64,000 nucleotides of DNA from Pseudomonas avellanae BPIC 631 (GTDB taxonomy: Bacteria; Pseudomonadota; Gammaproteobacteria; Pseudomonadales; Pseudomonadaceae): positions 18,237-82,236 of the forward strand of contig NZ_ATDK01000221.1 of NCBI RefSeq assembly GCF_000444135.1. The letters run 5' to 3'. Below the pieces are notes generated by a model. That model had not been told where the DNA came from, did not search any database, and worked only from the letters and a program-made list of their open reading frames with translations. Shown here one piece after another: positions 1 through 8,683 of the stretch (within the stretch, counting starts at the first letter, position 1; each line of letters opens with the position of its first letter). The translations under genes were made by a program, and so were the position numbers.

Positions 1-1
1 C

Positions 2-223
2 CTGTGGACCCGCGACATCAACCGCGCCTACCGCGTGGGCCGGGCAATCAAGGCCGGGCGCGTCTGGACCAACTGCTACCACCTGTACCCGGCACACGCC
101 GCATTCGGTGGCTACAAAAAATCCGGCGTCGGCCGCGAAACCCACAAAATCGCGCTTGAGCACTATCAGCAGACCAAAAACCTGCTGGTGAGCTACGACA
201 CTAATCCGTTGGGGTTTTTCTAG
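2..223 (+). CDS. exaC: Aldehyde dehydrogenase, C-terminal end (ExaC/AldB-like), partial
   Basis: Only the last 73 residues are present; the frame is already open at the window edge and ends at TAG 221-223. The visible stretch has GRVWTNCYH, the AFGGYKKSG motif typical of the NAD-dependent aldehyde dehydrogenase C-terminus, and the end NPLGFF, which is what I expect for acetaldehyde dehydrogenases of the ExaC/AldB group. The enzyme would oxidise acetaldehyde to acetate in the cytoplasm. Acetaldehyde is the product of ethanolamine ammonia-lyase, whose genes follow at 657, so the two loci fit one pathway, although a REP pair lies between them and co-transcription is not evident. The catalytic cysteine is upstream of the window. 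Confidence 0.85.
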   Translation: MWTRDINRAYRVGRAIKAGRVWTNCYHLYPAHAAFGGYKKSGVGRETHKIALEHYQQTKNLLVSYDTNPLGFF

Positions 224-260
224 GTTTTTAGGTCCCCTGCTCAAGTTGGAACATGCCCCC

Positions 261-378
261 CTGTGGGAGCGGACCGGGCGACGCTTCGCTTGTCCGCGAA
301 GACGGTAGTTCAGACGATACCTTCTCGGAGAATGTACTGGCCCTTTCGCGAACAAGTTCGCTCCCACGGCCTTTGGCC
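261..378. repeat. REP pair (REPIN-like) in the exaC-eutB gap
   Basis: Two inverted REP units: gtgggagcgg...tgtccgcgaag (about 263-302) and ctttcgcgaacaagttcgctcccac (344-376). This is the common Pseudomonas REP family, recurring at 40.3, 50.3 and 56.1 kb. Immediately after it, 378-411 (cagaatcaaaagcag...) is a second short repeat with a diverged copy at 34009-34042. The rest of the 433-base gap between exaC and eutB holds no gene I can support. Confidence 0.8.
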
Positions 379-656
379 AGAATCAAAAGCAGACTTGTGT
401 ACAGCACTGAGCCCTCTTGAGCGGTAACAAGAAACACACCACGCACCAACCCTGTGCATCACGTCCCGGCTTAACGCTCTGGCGTGATGCATCCCGCCCC
501 CGAACCCATCCGCTTACGCCTGCAAACTCGCACTCCCGGCCGGGATGGAGTATTAATTGCTTGCATCGCTTCCCACAGTCGTTTGAACCGGGACGTCACC
601 GGTTCGACCGAAAGACTACGTCCAACGCGAACAGCGCGACGTCATGGAGAATCTGT

Positions 657-2051
657 ATGGCGAGCTTTTCCCATTCTGTCGGTGCGCAGACGTACCGCTT
701 CGACAGCCTCAAAGAAGTCATGGCCAAGGCCAGCCCCGCGCGTTCCGGTGATTATCTGGCTGAAGTCGCGGCGCACAATGATGCCGAGCGGGTTGCCGCG
801 CAAATGGCGCTGGCCAATATTCCCCTCAAGCATTTTCTTGAGGAGGCCCTGATCCCCTACGAACAGGACGAAGTCACCCGCCTGATCATCGACACCCACG
901 ACAAACTGGCCTTCGCGCCGGTCAGCCACCTGACTGTCGGCGGTTTTCGTGACTGGTTACTCAGCGACCAGGCCGATGAAACCAGCCTGCGCGCATTGGC
1001 GCCGGGCCTGACGCCGGAGATGGCGGCTGCCGTTTCAAAAATCATGCGCGTGCAGGATCTGATCCTGGTGGCGCAGAAGATCCGTGTCGTCACCCGCTTC
1101 CGCAACACCATGGGCCTGCGTGGCCGGCTGTCTACCCGCCTGCAACCCAACCACCCGACTGACGACCCGTCCGGTATTGCCGCCAGCGTGCTGGACGGCC
1201 TGCTGTACGGCAACGGCGATGCCATGATCGGCATCAACCCGGCCACCGACAGCACCTCAAGCATCGTCGCGCTGCTGGAGATGCTCGACGCCATCATCCA
1301 GCGCTATGACATCCCGACCCAGTCCTGCGTGCTGACCCACGTCACCACGTCCATCGAGGTGATCAACCGTGGCGTGCCGGTCGATCTGGTCTTCCAGTCA
1401 ATCACCGGCACCGAAGCCGCCAACGCCAGCTTCGGCATCAACCTCAAGCTGCTGCAGGAAGGCTACGAAGCAGGGCTGAGCCTGAACCGCGGTACCCTCG
1501 GGCAAAACCTGATGTATTTCGAGACCGGCCAGGGCAGCGCGCTGTCGGCCAACGCCCACCACGGCGTCGACCAACAGACCTGCGAAACCCGCGCCTACGC
1601 CGTCGCCCGGCATTTCAACCCGTTTCTGGTCAACACCGTGGTCGGTTTCATCGGGCCGGAATACCTGTACAACGGCAAGCAGATCATTCGCGCCGGCCTG
1701 GAGGACCACTTCTGCGGCAAGTTGCTGGGCGTGCCGATGGGCTGCGACATCTGTTACACCAACCACGCCGAAGCCGATCAGGACGACATGGACACCCTGC
1801 TGACGCTGCTGGGCGTTGCCGGCATCAACTTCATCATGGGCATCCCGGGCTCCGACGACATCATGCTCAACTACCAGACCACCTCGTTCCACGACGCACT
1901 GTACGCCCGGCAGAGCCTGGGCCTGCGTCCGGCACCGGAATACGAAGCCTGGCTGGAGAAAATGGGCATCTTCACTCAGGCAGACGGCCGCGTTCGCTTC
2001 GGTGACAGCCTGCCGCCCGCCTTCCGTCAGGCACTGGCGCACCTCGCATGA
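657..2051 (+). CDS. eutB: Ethanolamine ammonia-lyase large subunit EutB
   Basis: The 464-residue product is the catalytic large subunit of adenosylcobalamin-dependent ethanolamine ammonia-lyase, converting ethanolamine to acetaldehyde and ammonia. The family is recognised from its whole sequence, for example [26 protein letters not shown] and [18 protein letters not shown]. The frame is open upstream to 417, but the ATG at 657 is chosen because it has a GGAG Shine-Dalgarno at 646-649 and gives the usual family length. It overlaps eutC by ATGA at 2048-2051, so the two subunits are translationally coupled. No carboxysome-like shell genes are beside it, consistent with the short pseudomonad route in which acetaldehyde is handled by a nearby aldehyde dehydrogenase. 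Regulation is not visible. Confidence 0.95.
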   Translation: MASFSHSVGAQTYRFDSLKEVMAKASPARSGDYLAEVAAHNDAERVAAQMALANIPLKHFLEEALIPYEQDEVTRLIIDTHDKLAFAPVSHLTVGGFRDWLLSDQADETSLRALAPGLTPEMAAAVSKIMRVQDLILVAQKIRVVTRFRNTMGLRGRLSTRLQPNHPTDDPSGIAASVLDGLLYGNGDAMIGINPATDSTSSIVALLEMLDAIIQRYDIPTQSCVLTHVTTSIEVINRGVPVDLVFQSITGTEAANASFGINLKLLQEGYEAGLSLNRGTLGQNLMYFETGQGSALSANAHHGVDQQTCETRAYAVARHFNPFLVNTVVGFIGPEYLYNGKQIIRAGLEDHFCGKLLGVPMGCDICYTNHAEADQDDMDTLLTLLGVAGINFIMGIPGSDDIMLNYQTTSFHDALYARQSLGLRPAPEYEAWLEKMGIFTQADGRVRFGDSLPPAFRQALAHLA

Positions 2052-2911
2052 GTGATCAGCCGATGAACGAAGTACAAGACAACGCCGCACCCGCCAATCC
2101 GTGGCTGGAACTGCGCCGCCTGACGCCCGCCCGCATCGCGCTGGGACGTACCGGCACCAGCCTGCCAACCTCCGCGCAACTCGACTTTCAGGCCGCGCAT
2201 GCCCAGGCGCGCGATGCTGTGCATCTGGCATTCGATCATGCCGCGATCAGCGCGCAACTGGCCGAAAAAAGCCGGGAAACCATACTGCTGCACAGCGCTG
2301 CAGCCGACCGCGACAGTTACCTGCAACGCCCGGACCTGGGCCGTCGCCTGAATGACGAGTCTGCACAGACATTGCGCGAGTACGCCGCGGCTCATCCGGG
2401 CGGGCTGGACCTGGCCGTGGTGGTGGCTGACGGGCTGTCGGCACTCGCCGTCCATCGCCATGCCGTGCCGTTCCTCACCCGCCTGGAAGAACAGGCCAGC
2501 GCCGAGGGCTGGACCCTGTCGCCGGTGCTGATGGTAGAGCAAGGCCGTGTGGCGGTCGCGGACGAAATCGGCGAGCTGCTCGGCGCTAAAATGGTGGTGA
2601 TCCTGATCGGCGAACGACCTGGCCTGAGTTCCCCTGACAGCCTGGGCCTGTATTTCACCTACGCGCCAAAAGTCGGACTGAACGACGCACATCGCAACTG
2701 CATTTCCAACGTGCGGCTGGAGGGCCTGAGTTACGCAATGGCCGCCCATCGCCTGCTGTACCTGATGCGCGAAGCCTGCAAACGGCAGATTTCCGGGGTC
2801 AGCCTCAAGGACGAAGCGCAATTGAATACTCTGGAGTCCGATGACTCTGCCGACAATTCAGACAGGAAAATCGGCAATTTCCTGCTCGACGGCCCCGCAG
2901 TCCCACATTAG
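2048..2911 (+). CDS. eutC: Ethanolamine ammonia-lyase small subunit EutC
   Basis: A 287-residue small subunit that forms the cobalamin-binding partner of EutB. Recognisable stretches are the N-terminal [16 protein letters not shown], and in the C-terminal half [13 protein letters not shown] and the [19 protein letters not shown] block. The start overlaps the eutB stop (ATGA). A second in-frame ATG at 2063 is possible, but the overlap favours 2048. Only 83 bases separate its stop from the next gene, with a strong hairpin in between, so the eutBC unit probably ends here. Both subunits appear complete. Confidence 0.95.
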   Translation: MSDQPMNEVQDNAAPANPWLELRRLTPARIALGRTGTSLPTSAQLDFQAAHAQARDAVHLAFDHAAISAQLAEKSRETILLHSAAADRDSYLQRPDLGRRLNDESAQTLREYAAAHPGGLDLAVVVADGLSALAVHRHAVPFLTRLEEQASAEGWTLSPVLMVEQGRVAVADEIGELLGAKMVVILIGERPGLSSPDSLGLYFTYAPKVGLNDAHRNCISNVRLEGLSYAMAAHRLLYLMREACKRQISGVSLKDEAQLNTLESDDSADNSDRKIGNFLLDGPAVPH

Positions 2912-2928
2912 ATTGTGCTTTCTAAAAC

Positions 2929-2959
2929 TGCCGGGCAGGATCGCGTAATCCTCCCGGCA
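2929..2959 (+). terminator. Hairpin after eutC
   Basis: Arms TGCCGGG-AGGAT (2929-2941, one bulged C) and ATCCT-CCCGGCA (2948-2959) around a 6-base loop make a 12-pair stem 18 bases after the eutC stop. There is no T-run behind it, so intrinsic termination is likely but not certain. Confidence 0.45.
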
Positions 2960-2994
2960 CACTGCATTAGCCCATAGGGAAGTTGAGGCCAACC

Positions 2995-3453
2995 ATGCGG
3001 ATCATCAAAGCCACTCTCGAACACCTGGACATACTCTGCCCACTGTTCATCAAATACCGCGAGTTCTACGGCGAAACACCGTTCCCGGACTCTTCACGGG
3101 ACTTTCTCGAAAAACGCCTGCGCCGCGACGAATCGGTGATCTACCTGGCACTGGCCAATGATGACGAAGGCAGGTTGCTGGGTTTTTGCCAGCTCTATCC
3201 AAGCTACTCGTCGCTGTCGCTCAAGCGTGTATGGATTCTCAACGATATCTACGTCGCCGAAGACGCTCGCCGCCAACTGGTCGCCGATCATCTGATGAAA
3301 CAAGCGAAGAAAATGGCCAAGGAAACCCATGCCGTCCGCCTGCGGGTGTCCACCAGCAGCAACAACGAGGTGGCGCAAAAGGTCTACGAGTCCATCGGTT
3401 TCAAGGAAGACACGCAGTTCAAAAACTACGTGCTGCCGATCAACTCAGACTGA
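2995..3453 (+). CDS. GNAT-family N-acetyltransferase
   Basis: A 152-residue single-domain GNAT protein. The acetyl-CoA core runs from WILNDIYVAEDARR to HLMKQAKKMA (about residues 75-108), and the C-terminal NEVAQKVYESIGFKED is the classic GNAT motif B. The ATG at 2995 is preceded by GAGG at 2985-2988; an in-frame TTG four codons earlier is less likely. In the pyrophosphate-binding loop (R-x-x-G-x-A in most GNATs) the sequence reads RRQLVA, so the glycine is replaced by leucine; this may be normal for the subfamily. The substrate cannot be told from sequence. Its neighbours, eutC and a DedA gene, give no metabolic clue. Confidence 0.85.
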   Translation: MRIIKATLEHLDILCPLFIKYREFYGETPFPDSSRDFLEKRLRRDESVIYLALANDDEGRLLGFCQLYPSYSSLSLKRVWILNDIYVAEDARRQLVADHLMKQAKKMAKETHAVRLRVSTSSNNEVAQKVYESIGFKEDTQFKNYVLPINSD

Positions 3454-3644
3454 TCACCCGCCTGATCGAACGTGGCAGCACTGCCGCGTTCGGCTGCGAT
3501 AAAGCGTCCCGGTTGTCACTCCGTCAATCCCGCCACTTATTCCAAAACCCCTTCTGCGCATTCTGCTTCTATAATGCGGCGCATACCGAAAAGTCGTTTC
3601 TTCCGCATGCGACCCCGGACAGGGTTCTCGCCTCAGGTGCTTCA

Positions 3645-4292
3645 ATGGAATTCAACCCGCTCGACCTTATCCTGCATCTCGACGTCTACCTCGACCTGCT
3701 GGTGACCAACTACGGCACCTGGGTCTACGCGATCCTGTTTCTGGTGATTTTCTGCGAGACCGGGCTGGTGATCATGCCGTTCCTGCCGGGCGATTCGCTG
3801 TTGTTCATCGCCGGAGCCGTGGCTGCCGGTGGCGGCATGGACCCGGTATTGCTGGCCGGGCTGCTGATGCTGGCGGCGATTCTCGGTGACAGCACCAATT
3901 ACGTCATCGGTCGCACCGCCGGAGAAAAACTGTTCAGCAACCCCAAATCACGCATCTTCCGCCGCGACTACCTGCTGCGCACCCAGGATTTCTACCAGCG
4001 CCACGGCGGCAAGACCGTCACCCTGGCGCGTTTTCTGCCGATCATCCGCACGTTCGCGCCGTTCGTGGCCGGTGTCGGCCGAATGTCCTATCCGCGCTTC
4101 GTGGGGTTCAGTGTGCTGGGGTCGGTGCTGTGGGTCGGCAGTCTGGTCGCGCTGGGCTTTTTCTTCGGCAATGTGCCGTTCATCAAGCAAAACCTGACCC
4201 TGCTGGTGCTCGCCATCATCCTTATTTCGCTGGTGCCGATGGTCATTGGCGTGTTGCGCAGCCGCAGCGCCCCGCCGGTAGACGCACGCTAA
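3645..4292 (+). CDS. DedA-family (VTT domain) membrane protein
   Basis: A 215-residue inner-membrane protein of the DedA/SNARE-associated (VTT) family, whose members act in undecaprenyl-phosphate and phospholipid handling. Seen in the sequence: hydrophobic segments near residues 20-45, 50-75, 140-165 and 175-195, the conserved CETGLVIMPFLPGDSLLF block, GDSTNYVIGR, and ARFLPIIRTFAPFVAG, the hallmark amphipathic re-entrant region. The open frame reaches back to 3186 over the GNAT gene, but the ATG at 3645 starts the family-typical N-terminus. The stop is three bases from mtfA, suggesting co-transcription with it. The 191 bases upstream hold a possible promoter but no convincing boxes. Confidence 0.9.
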   Translation: MEFNPLDLILHLDVYLDLLVTNYGTWVYAILFLVIFCETGLVIMPFLPGDSLLFIAGAVAAGGGMDPVLLAGLLMLAAILGDSTNYVIGRTAGEKLFSNPKSRIFRRDYLLRTQDFYQRHGGKTVTLARFLPIIRTFAPFVAGVGRMSYPRFVGFSVLGSVLWVGSLVALGFFFGNVPFIKQNLTLLVLAIILISLVPMVIGVLRSRSAPPVDAR

Positions 4293-4295
4293 ACC

Positions 4296-5105
4296 ATGTG
4301 GTCATTCAGCAATTGGCGCAGGCGACGAACCCTCGCCAGACATCCGGTTGCTGAAGAACTGTGGCAGCAGGTGCGCAAGCGTCTGCCGATCCTTGATGGC
4401 TTAAGCAACGAGCAGGACGCACACCTGCGCGACGCCTGCGTGCTGTTTCTGAACGACAAACACTTGAGCGCGCTGCCGGGTGTAGAGCTGGACGACGAGC
4501 AAAGGCTGTTTCTCGCCGCGCAAGCGCAATTGCCGCTGCTCAGCCTGGGCGAACTGAACTGGTATCAGGGCTTTCACGAGATCGTGCTGTACCCCGACGA
4601 CTTCGTCAGCCCGCAGCGCCATCGCGATGCAAGTGGCGTGGAACATGAGTGGGATGGTGAACACAGCGGCGAGGCCTGGCTGCAAGGCCCGGTGATTCTG
4701 GCCTGGCCGGGCGTGCTGAGCAGCGGCGACTGGGACGGCTACAACCTGGTCATCCACGAACTGGCGCACAAGCTCGACATGCTCAACGGCGACGCCAACG
4801 GCCTGCCGCCGCTGCACAGCGACATGCGGGTGACCGACTGGGCCAGCGTCATGCAAAGCGCATTCGACGAACTCAACCGGCAACTTGATCAGGACCCGGA
4901 TGCACAAACCGTCATCGACCCCTATGCCGCACAAGACCCTGGCGAGTTCTTCGCCGTGACCAGCGAGTACTTCTTCAGCGCACCCGACCTGCTGCACGAA
5001 AGCTACCCGGCGGTGTACGCACAACTTCAGGCGTTCTACCGTCAGGACACCCTCGCGAGGCTGAATGCGTTGCGCCATCAGGACCCGGCTTATCGGGACA
5101 GCTAA
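4296..5105 (+). CDS. mtfA: MtfA-family zinc-dependent peptidase (M90)
   Basis: A 269-residue protein of the MtfA/YeeI family (peptidase family M90). The zinc motif HELAH is at residues 154-158, inside YNLVIHELAHKLDMLNG, and a downstream glutamate in DPGEFFAVTSEYFF is the probable third ligand region. In E. coli, MtfA binds the glucose repressor Mlc and has aminopeptidase activity; whether that link holds in pseudomonads is unknown. The gene starts three bases after the DedA stop (TAAACCATG), so it is probably expressed with it. Length and motifs look complete. Confidence 0.9.
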   Translation: MWSFSNWRRRRTLARHPVAEELWQQVRKRLPILDGLSNEQDAHLRDACVLFLNDKHLSALPGVELDDEQRLFLAAQAQLPLLSLGELNWYQGFHEIVLYPDDFVSPQRHRDASGVEHEWDGEHSGEAWLQGPVILAWPGVLSSGDWDGYNLVIHELAHKLDMLNGDANGLPPLHSDMRVTDWASVMQSAFDELNRQLDQDPDAQTVIDPYAAQDPGEFFAVTSEYFFSAPDLLHESYPAVYAQLQAFYRQDTLARLNALRHQDPAYRDS

Positions 5106-5147
5106 CCGCTACCGAGGCCATGCGTAGCAACCAAAACAGAATATGCC

Positions 5148-5153
5148 TATAAT
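5148..5153 (+). promoter_or_regulatory. Probable -10 box of ppa
   Basis: A perfect TATAAT lies 62 bases before the ppa start. A weak -35 (tagcaa, 5125-5130) sits 17 bases upstream. This is the best sigma-70-like -10 I see in the window. Confidence 0.5.
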
Positions 5154-5215
5154 CCGGACCACTTTAGGGCGGCTCGCGCCGCAATCTGTCTGTTCAACCA
5201 GGGGGGCAATGCCCA

Positions 5216-5743
5216 ATGAGCTACAGCAAGATTCCGGCCGGTAAAGACCTGCCGAACGACATCTACGTCGCGATCGAAATCCCGGCCAACCATGCGCCGA
5301 TCAAGTACGAAATCGACAAAGACACCGATTGCCTGTTCGTTGACCGTTTCATGGCCACCCCGATGTTCTACCCGGCCAACTACGGTTTCATCCCTAACAC
5401 CCTGGCTGACGACGGCGACCCGCTGGACGTGCTGGTGGTCACCCCTTACCCGGTCACCCCAGGCTCGGTCATCCGCGCCCGCCCGGTCGGCATTCTGCAC
5501 ATGACTGACGACGGCGGCGGCGATGCCAAAGTCATCGCAGTACCCCACGACAAGCTGTCCCAGCTGTATGTCGACGTGAAAGAGTACACCGACCTGCCAG
5601 CCCTGCTGCTTGAGCAGATCAAGCACTTCTTCGAGAACTACAAAGATCTCGAGAAAGGCAAATGGGTGAAGATCGAAGGTTGGGGCAACGCTGACGCTGC
5701 CCGTGCCGAGATCATGAAATCGGTAGAAGCGTTCAAAGGCTGA
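5216..5743 (+). CDS. ppa: Inorganic pyrophosphatase
   Basis: A 175-residue soluble family I pyrophosphatase that hydrolyses PPi to phosphate and pulls biosynthetic reactions forward. It has the signature [10 protein letters not shown] (about residues 66-75) carrying the metal-binding aspartates, plus KYEIDKDTD and YGFIPNT. Its length equals that of the E. coli enzyme. A G-rich Shine-Dalgarno (ggggggc, 5201-5207) precedes the ATG at 5216. It is monocistronic: its own TATAAT promoter upstream and a hairpin terminator downstream. Confidence 0.97.
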   Translation: MSYSKIPAGKDLPNDIYVAIEIPANHAPIKYEIDKDTDCLFVDRFMATPMFYPANYGFIPNTLADDGDPLDVLVVTPYPVTPGSVIRARPVGILHMTDDGGGDAKVIAVPHDKLSQLYVDVKEYTDLPALLLEQIKHFFENYKDLEKGKWVKIEGWGNADAARAEIMKSVEAFKG

Positions 5744-5756
5744 TCATCGATTTCGC

Positions 5757-5789
5757 GTTTCCGGGCACCTGATGCCAGGGCCCGGAAAC
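5757..5789 (+). terminator. Terminator of ppa
   Basis: A perfect 10-base stem GTTTCCGGGC / GCCCGGAAAC with a 13-base loop begins 14 bases after the ppa stop. The following bases (acgctttacct) are only weakly T-rich. Confidence 0.6.
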
Positions 5790-6089
5790 ACGCTTTACCT
5801 CTCCTGCGCGTCAAATCCGCTCCCGACACACCCCCATACGTATTTTTCTGCAGACCGCACGTTTAAAAATGCGCTCGACGATTCACCCACCCATAAACAG
5901 TCCGTTAATGCCCGTATAGCCTGGGTAAACGTCCGATGCGTCGTTTAGTCGAAAAAGCGTTATTACGGAATCTGCCTACACGGTATTCATTCCATCCGTA
6001 GTCCCGATAGCCGCCACCCCCTTGGGATAACGTCGATCTCAACACCTCGTTCATTTAAACGCCCAAGCGACGCCCGTAGAATTTGCGCC
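5790..6089. other. Gene-free stretch before the S24 repressor
   Basis: No gene is supported in these 300 bases. The region is more AT-rich than its flanks and presumably holds the promoter of the gene at 6090, but I see no confident operator; a short CGTT...AACG near 6047-6061 is too weak to call. Confidence 0.5.
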
Positions 6090-6821
6090 ATGAATACATC
6101 AGGCGATCGACTCCGCATCCTCCTTCGGGAGTGCCACCTCACCGCGACTGATTTTGCCGCCAACCGCAAAATCACGCCGCAACACGTCAATAACTGGTTC
6201 AAGCGCGGCGTGCCCATGGCGCGGATTGACGAGGTGGCTGAACTATTGACCGTCAACGCCCGCTGGCTGCGCAGCGGCGACGGGCCCAAACACCCCAATG
6301 AATCGGCCAATGAAAACACCGGTGACGACACACGGATGGCCATCCAGCAAACAAGAAACGTACTGCGCGGCGACGTGGAAATTCAAATTTACATGGAAAT
6401 CGAATCCACCCACGGCGTCGGCAAAACCGTGCTCTCCGAAGCCCCCGGACAAAAAATCCGCCTGCCCCTGCAAGTGTTGCAAACCATGGGCATCGACCCG
6501 AAAAACTGCATGTGCGTGGCCATGGTCGGCAACAGCATGGCCGACAAAATCCAGGACGGCTCGATCCTCGGCGTCGACCGCGAACTCACCCAAGTCATCG
6601 ACGGCGAAATCTACGCCCTCGAACACGGCGGCATCCTGCGCGTGCGCTACCTCTACCGCCTCCCCAACGGCGGCCTGCGCCTGCGCAGCCACAACGACGC
6701 CGAGTACCCGGACGAAGTGTTCAGCGGCGAGGACATTGCAAGGGAGAAGATCCGGATTCTGGGCTGGATATTCTGGTGGTCGACACTGAACAGCCGGCGT
6801 AATGCGATGCTGTTGTTGTGA
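6090..6821 (+). CDS. S24/LexA-fold phage-type transcriptional repressor
   Basis: A 243-residue regulator with an N-terminal helix-turn-helix (residues 7-40, TATDFAANRKITPQHVNNWF) and a C-terminal S24 peptidase-like domain (about 95-230). The presumed nucleophile is Ser149 in MVGNSMADKIQDGS. LexA and UmuD place the catalytic lysine exactly 37 residues after the serine; here position 186 is arginine (LRVRYLYR). No Ala-Gly or Cys-Gly cleavage pair is obvious in the linker. It may thus be a repressor that keeps the fold but cannot self-cleave. The gene stands alone between ppa and the darT remnant, so it resembles a prophage or island leftover or a pyocin-type regulator. The start ATG at 6090 is the first in frame. 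Confidence 0.8.
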   Translation: MNTSGDRLRILLRECHLTATDFAANRKITPQHVNNWFKRGVPMARIDEVAELLTVNARWLRSGDGPKHPNESANENTGDDTRMAIQQTRNVLRGDVEIQIYMEIESTHGVGKTVLSEAPGQKIRLPLQVLQTMGIDPKNCMCVAMVGNSMADKIQDGSILGVDRELTQVIDGEIYALEHGGILRVRYLYRLPNGGLRLRSHNDAEYPDEVFSGEDIAREKIRILGWIFWWSTLNSRRNAMLLL

Positions 6822-6864
6822 CGGGTTCGGGATTTGGGAGGTATCCGGGCTGGGCATAAGTGGT

Positions 6865-7058
6865 GAGGTTTAGTATCCTGCGCACCATCCAGAGCACCCG
6901 ACGCTGTTGAGCGGTGCGGTGCTTGAACGGGGCATATGATCCGTTTGCCTCGTTGTCTATTCGCGCTTCTTTGAGGGCGCATCTGTTGAAGGCGATTGCG
7001 GTTTATCAAAAATAGATAGGAATCGCCTACGAGAAGCCGGCCACAAGCCGGCTTTTTA
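6865..7058 (+). ncRNA. Candidate small RNA ending in a strong terminator
   Basis: There is no open frame, but the stretch contains ordered hairpins: AGCACC/GGTGCT (6893-6898 with 6918-6923), GGCGATT/AATCGCC (6991-6997 with 7021-7027, with an inner TATC/GATA), then an intrinsic terminator at 7035-7057. No protein gene ends just before the terminator (the nearest stop is 6821), so a transcript of about 180 bases is a reasonable reading. The 5' end is a guess. Confidence 0.3.
7035..7057 (+). terminator. Intrinsic terminator
   Basis: AGCCGGC (7035-7041) and GCCGGCT (7047-7053) pair perfectly around a 5-base loop, followed by a run of five T. It is more than 200 bases from the upstream repressor stop. 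Confidence 0.85.
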
Positions 7059-7093
7059 ATGTCTGAGTGACTACAGGCGCTACCGAACAAGCA

Positions 7094-7118
7094 ATTGGGC
7101 AGCACGCTGCTGCCCAAT
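7094..7118 (-). terminator. Perfect 11-base hairpin next to the minus-strand gene fragment
   Basis: ATTGGGCAGCA / TGCTGCCCAAT with a 3-base loop. On the minus strand it begins four bases after the TGA of the fragment at 7122-7290, so it is best read as that lost gene's terminator. Confidence 0.6.
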
Positions 7119-7121
7119 TTA

Positions 7122-7290
7122 TCAATTGCCGGGAACGCTCGCGATATCAGTAGCTGGCACTTCATCAAAACCCGGAAATCGCTGCTTTAATCGCTCAATC
7201 GTCCACCGCCACTTCGGCGTAGTCGGACGGCAAACCGTATTCTGGTTACCGAACATCCCAATCTCTCGCACCGCCTGGCTCACCGGCACG
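7122..7290 (-). pseudogene. C-terminal fragment of an unrecognised gene
   Basis: Reading the minus strand from about 7290 to the TGA at 7122-7124 gives about 55 residues, including VREIGMFGNQNTVCRPTTPK and WRWTIERLKQRFPGF, which look like genuine protein (varied composition, ending next to a hairpin terminator). I do not recognise the family. The same frame continues upstream to 7469, but there it is only the shadow of darT on the other strand, so the gene's 5' part is gone. The break coincides with the break in darT, which suggests one deletion or recombination event removed both. Confidence 0.4.
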
Positions 7291-7292
7291 CT

Positions 7293-7598
7293 TTGCAGCC
7301 AATGTTTACCAACGCACACGCCTACCCTGACTGGACCGATTACTACAGCGATCTGGTGAATCTCGACCAGATCGACTGGCCTATAATCCAGAAACGAGAC
7401 TTCAAGCGTGACCCTGATGATCCGCGTAAGATGGAGCGTTATCAGGCCGAAGCGCTCATTCACCATCACCTACCGATTACAGGACTCCTGGGCATCATGT
7501 GCTACGACGATGCAATGAAAGAACGCATTGAGCAAGACGTTGCCGCCCGAGGTCTGACTTTGCCTGTCCACGCGCGTCCGGGATGGTATTTCCAATGA
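7293..7598 (+). pseudogene. darT: DarT toxin (DNA ADP-ribosyltransferase), 5'-truncated
   Basis: About 100 residues matching the C-terminal half of DarT (DUF4433), the enzyme that ADP-ribosylates thymidine in single-stranded DNA. Recognisable stretches are FTNAHAYPDW, DLVNLDQIDWPIIQKRDF, RYQAEALIHHHLP and the end RPGWYFQ. DarT is normally about 200 residues; the N-terminal NAD-binding half is absent and no matching sequence is found in any frame upstream. The glutamate of the QAE motif, the family's catalytic residue, remains. The upstream edge abuts an unrelated reversed fragment. The stop overlaps the darG start by ATGA, the normal operon arrangement. A TTG at 7293 or ATG at 7302 could still start a short product, but it should not be active. 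Confidence 0.8.
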
Positions 7599-8683
7599 TC
7601 AGATTCACCCAAGGCAATCTGCTGGAAGCAGATACCGAAGCTCTCGTCAACACGGTGAACACTGTAGGCGTGATGGGAAAAGGCATTGCGCTGATGTTCA
7701 AGGAGCGCTTTACCGAAAACTATCGCCTCTATTCTGCGGCGTGCAAGGCGGGTGAGGTAGAGACCGGAAAGGTTCACGTAACGGCAGTCAACGAGCTGGA
7801 CGGCCCGCGCTGGATAGTGAATTTCCCTACCAAGCGTCACTGGCGTTCCCCCTCGCAGATGGCATGGATCACCGAAGGCTTACGGGATCTGCGCCGTTTT
7901 TTGATCGATAACCACGTGAAGTCCGTAGCGGTTCCACCTCTCGGGGCGGGTAATGGCGGTTTGAAATGGGTAGAGGTCCGTGAGCAGATTGTTGATGTCT
8001 TGAGTGATCTGGATGTCGATGTACTTGTCTTTGAACCCACTGATCAATATCTGAATGTCGCGAAGCGTAGCGGTGTCGAGAAACTGACGCCTGCACGCGC
8101 ACTCATTGCCGAACTCGTTCGGCGTTACTGGGTTTTGGGCATGGAATGCAGCCTGCTTGAGATTCAGAAGCTCGCTTGGTTTCTGGAGCGTTCGACAGAG
8201 CAATTGCCAAGCGCCAAGAACCCCTTGGATCTCAAATTTGTAGCCCACAAATATGGGCCATACGCCAATCGCCTTGAGCATCTGCTCGACAATCTCGATG
8301 GTAGCTACCTGCATTGCGATAAACGCATCAGCGACGCAGGTATTGACGACGTGATCTGGTTTGACGAGGGCCGTAAGGCTTTTCTGCAAACTTATCTGAA
8401 AACAGAGGCCAAGGAATATTCCCAGGCTCTGGAGCGCACCGCAGAGCTGATTGACGGCTTTGAGTCGCCTTTCGGCATGGAACTGTTGGCGACGGTTGAC
8501 TGGTTATTGTGTAAGTCGGGAGTGTCTCCAACGGTTCCGACAGTGCGTGAAGCATTGAAGCATTGGGATGGAGGCGCAGATGCGGCGGCTCGGAAAAGCA
8601 GGTTGTTCGATGATAAAGCGATCGACATTGCGCTAAAGCCGTTGACTACCAGCAGTCTCAGTCCAGAGATGGCCGCTTCCTAG
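7595..8683 (+). CDS. darG: DarG antitoxin (macrodomain DNA ADP-ribosylglycohydrolase)
   Basis: A 362-residue protein with an N-terminal macrodomain (about 1-155; [44 protein letters not shown]) and a C-terminal domain of about 200 residues of the type that binds DarT. In characterised DarTG pairs the macrodomain removes ADP-ribose from thymidine and the C-terminal part blocks the toxin. The ATG at 7595 overlaps the darT stop (ATGA); an in-frame ATG at 7583 inside darT is less likely. All macrodomain motifs look intact, so this is probably a working antitoxin left without a working toxin. Its 3' end overlaps the convergent antitoxin gene by 26 bases. Confidence 0.9.
   Translation: MIRFTQGNLLEADTEALVNTVNTVGVMGKGIALMFKERFTENYRLYSAACKAGEVETGKVHVTAVNELDGPRWIVNFPTKRHWRSPSQMAWITEGLRDLRRFLIDNHVKSVAVPPLGAGNGGLKWVEVREQIVDVLSDLDVDVLVFEPTDQYLNVAKRSGVEKLTPARALIAELVRRYWVLGMECSLLEIQKLAWFLERSTEQLPSAKNPLDLKFVAHKYGPYANRLEHLLDNLDGSYLHCDKRISDAGIDDVIWFDEGRKAFLQTYLKTEAKEYSQALERTAELIDGFESPFGMELLATVDWLLCKSGVSPTVPTVREALKHWDGGADAAARKSRLFDDKAIDIALKPLTTSSLSPEMAAS

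Noticed and set aside
1398..2231. A 277-codon minus-strand frame over eutB/eutC
   Set aside because: Shadow of eutBC; composition (Val, Gly, Arg, His, Gln-rich) is typical of antisense translation in GC-rich DNA.
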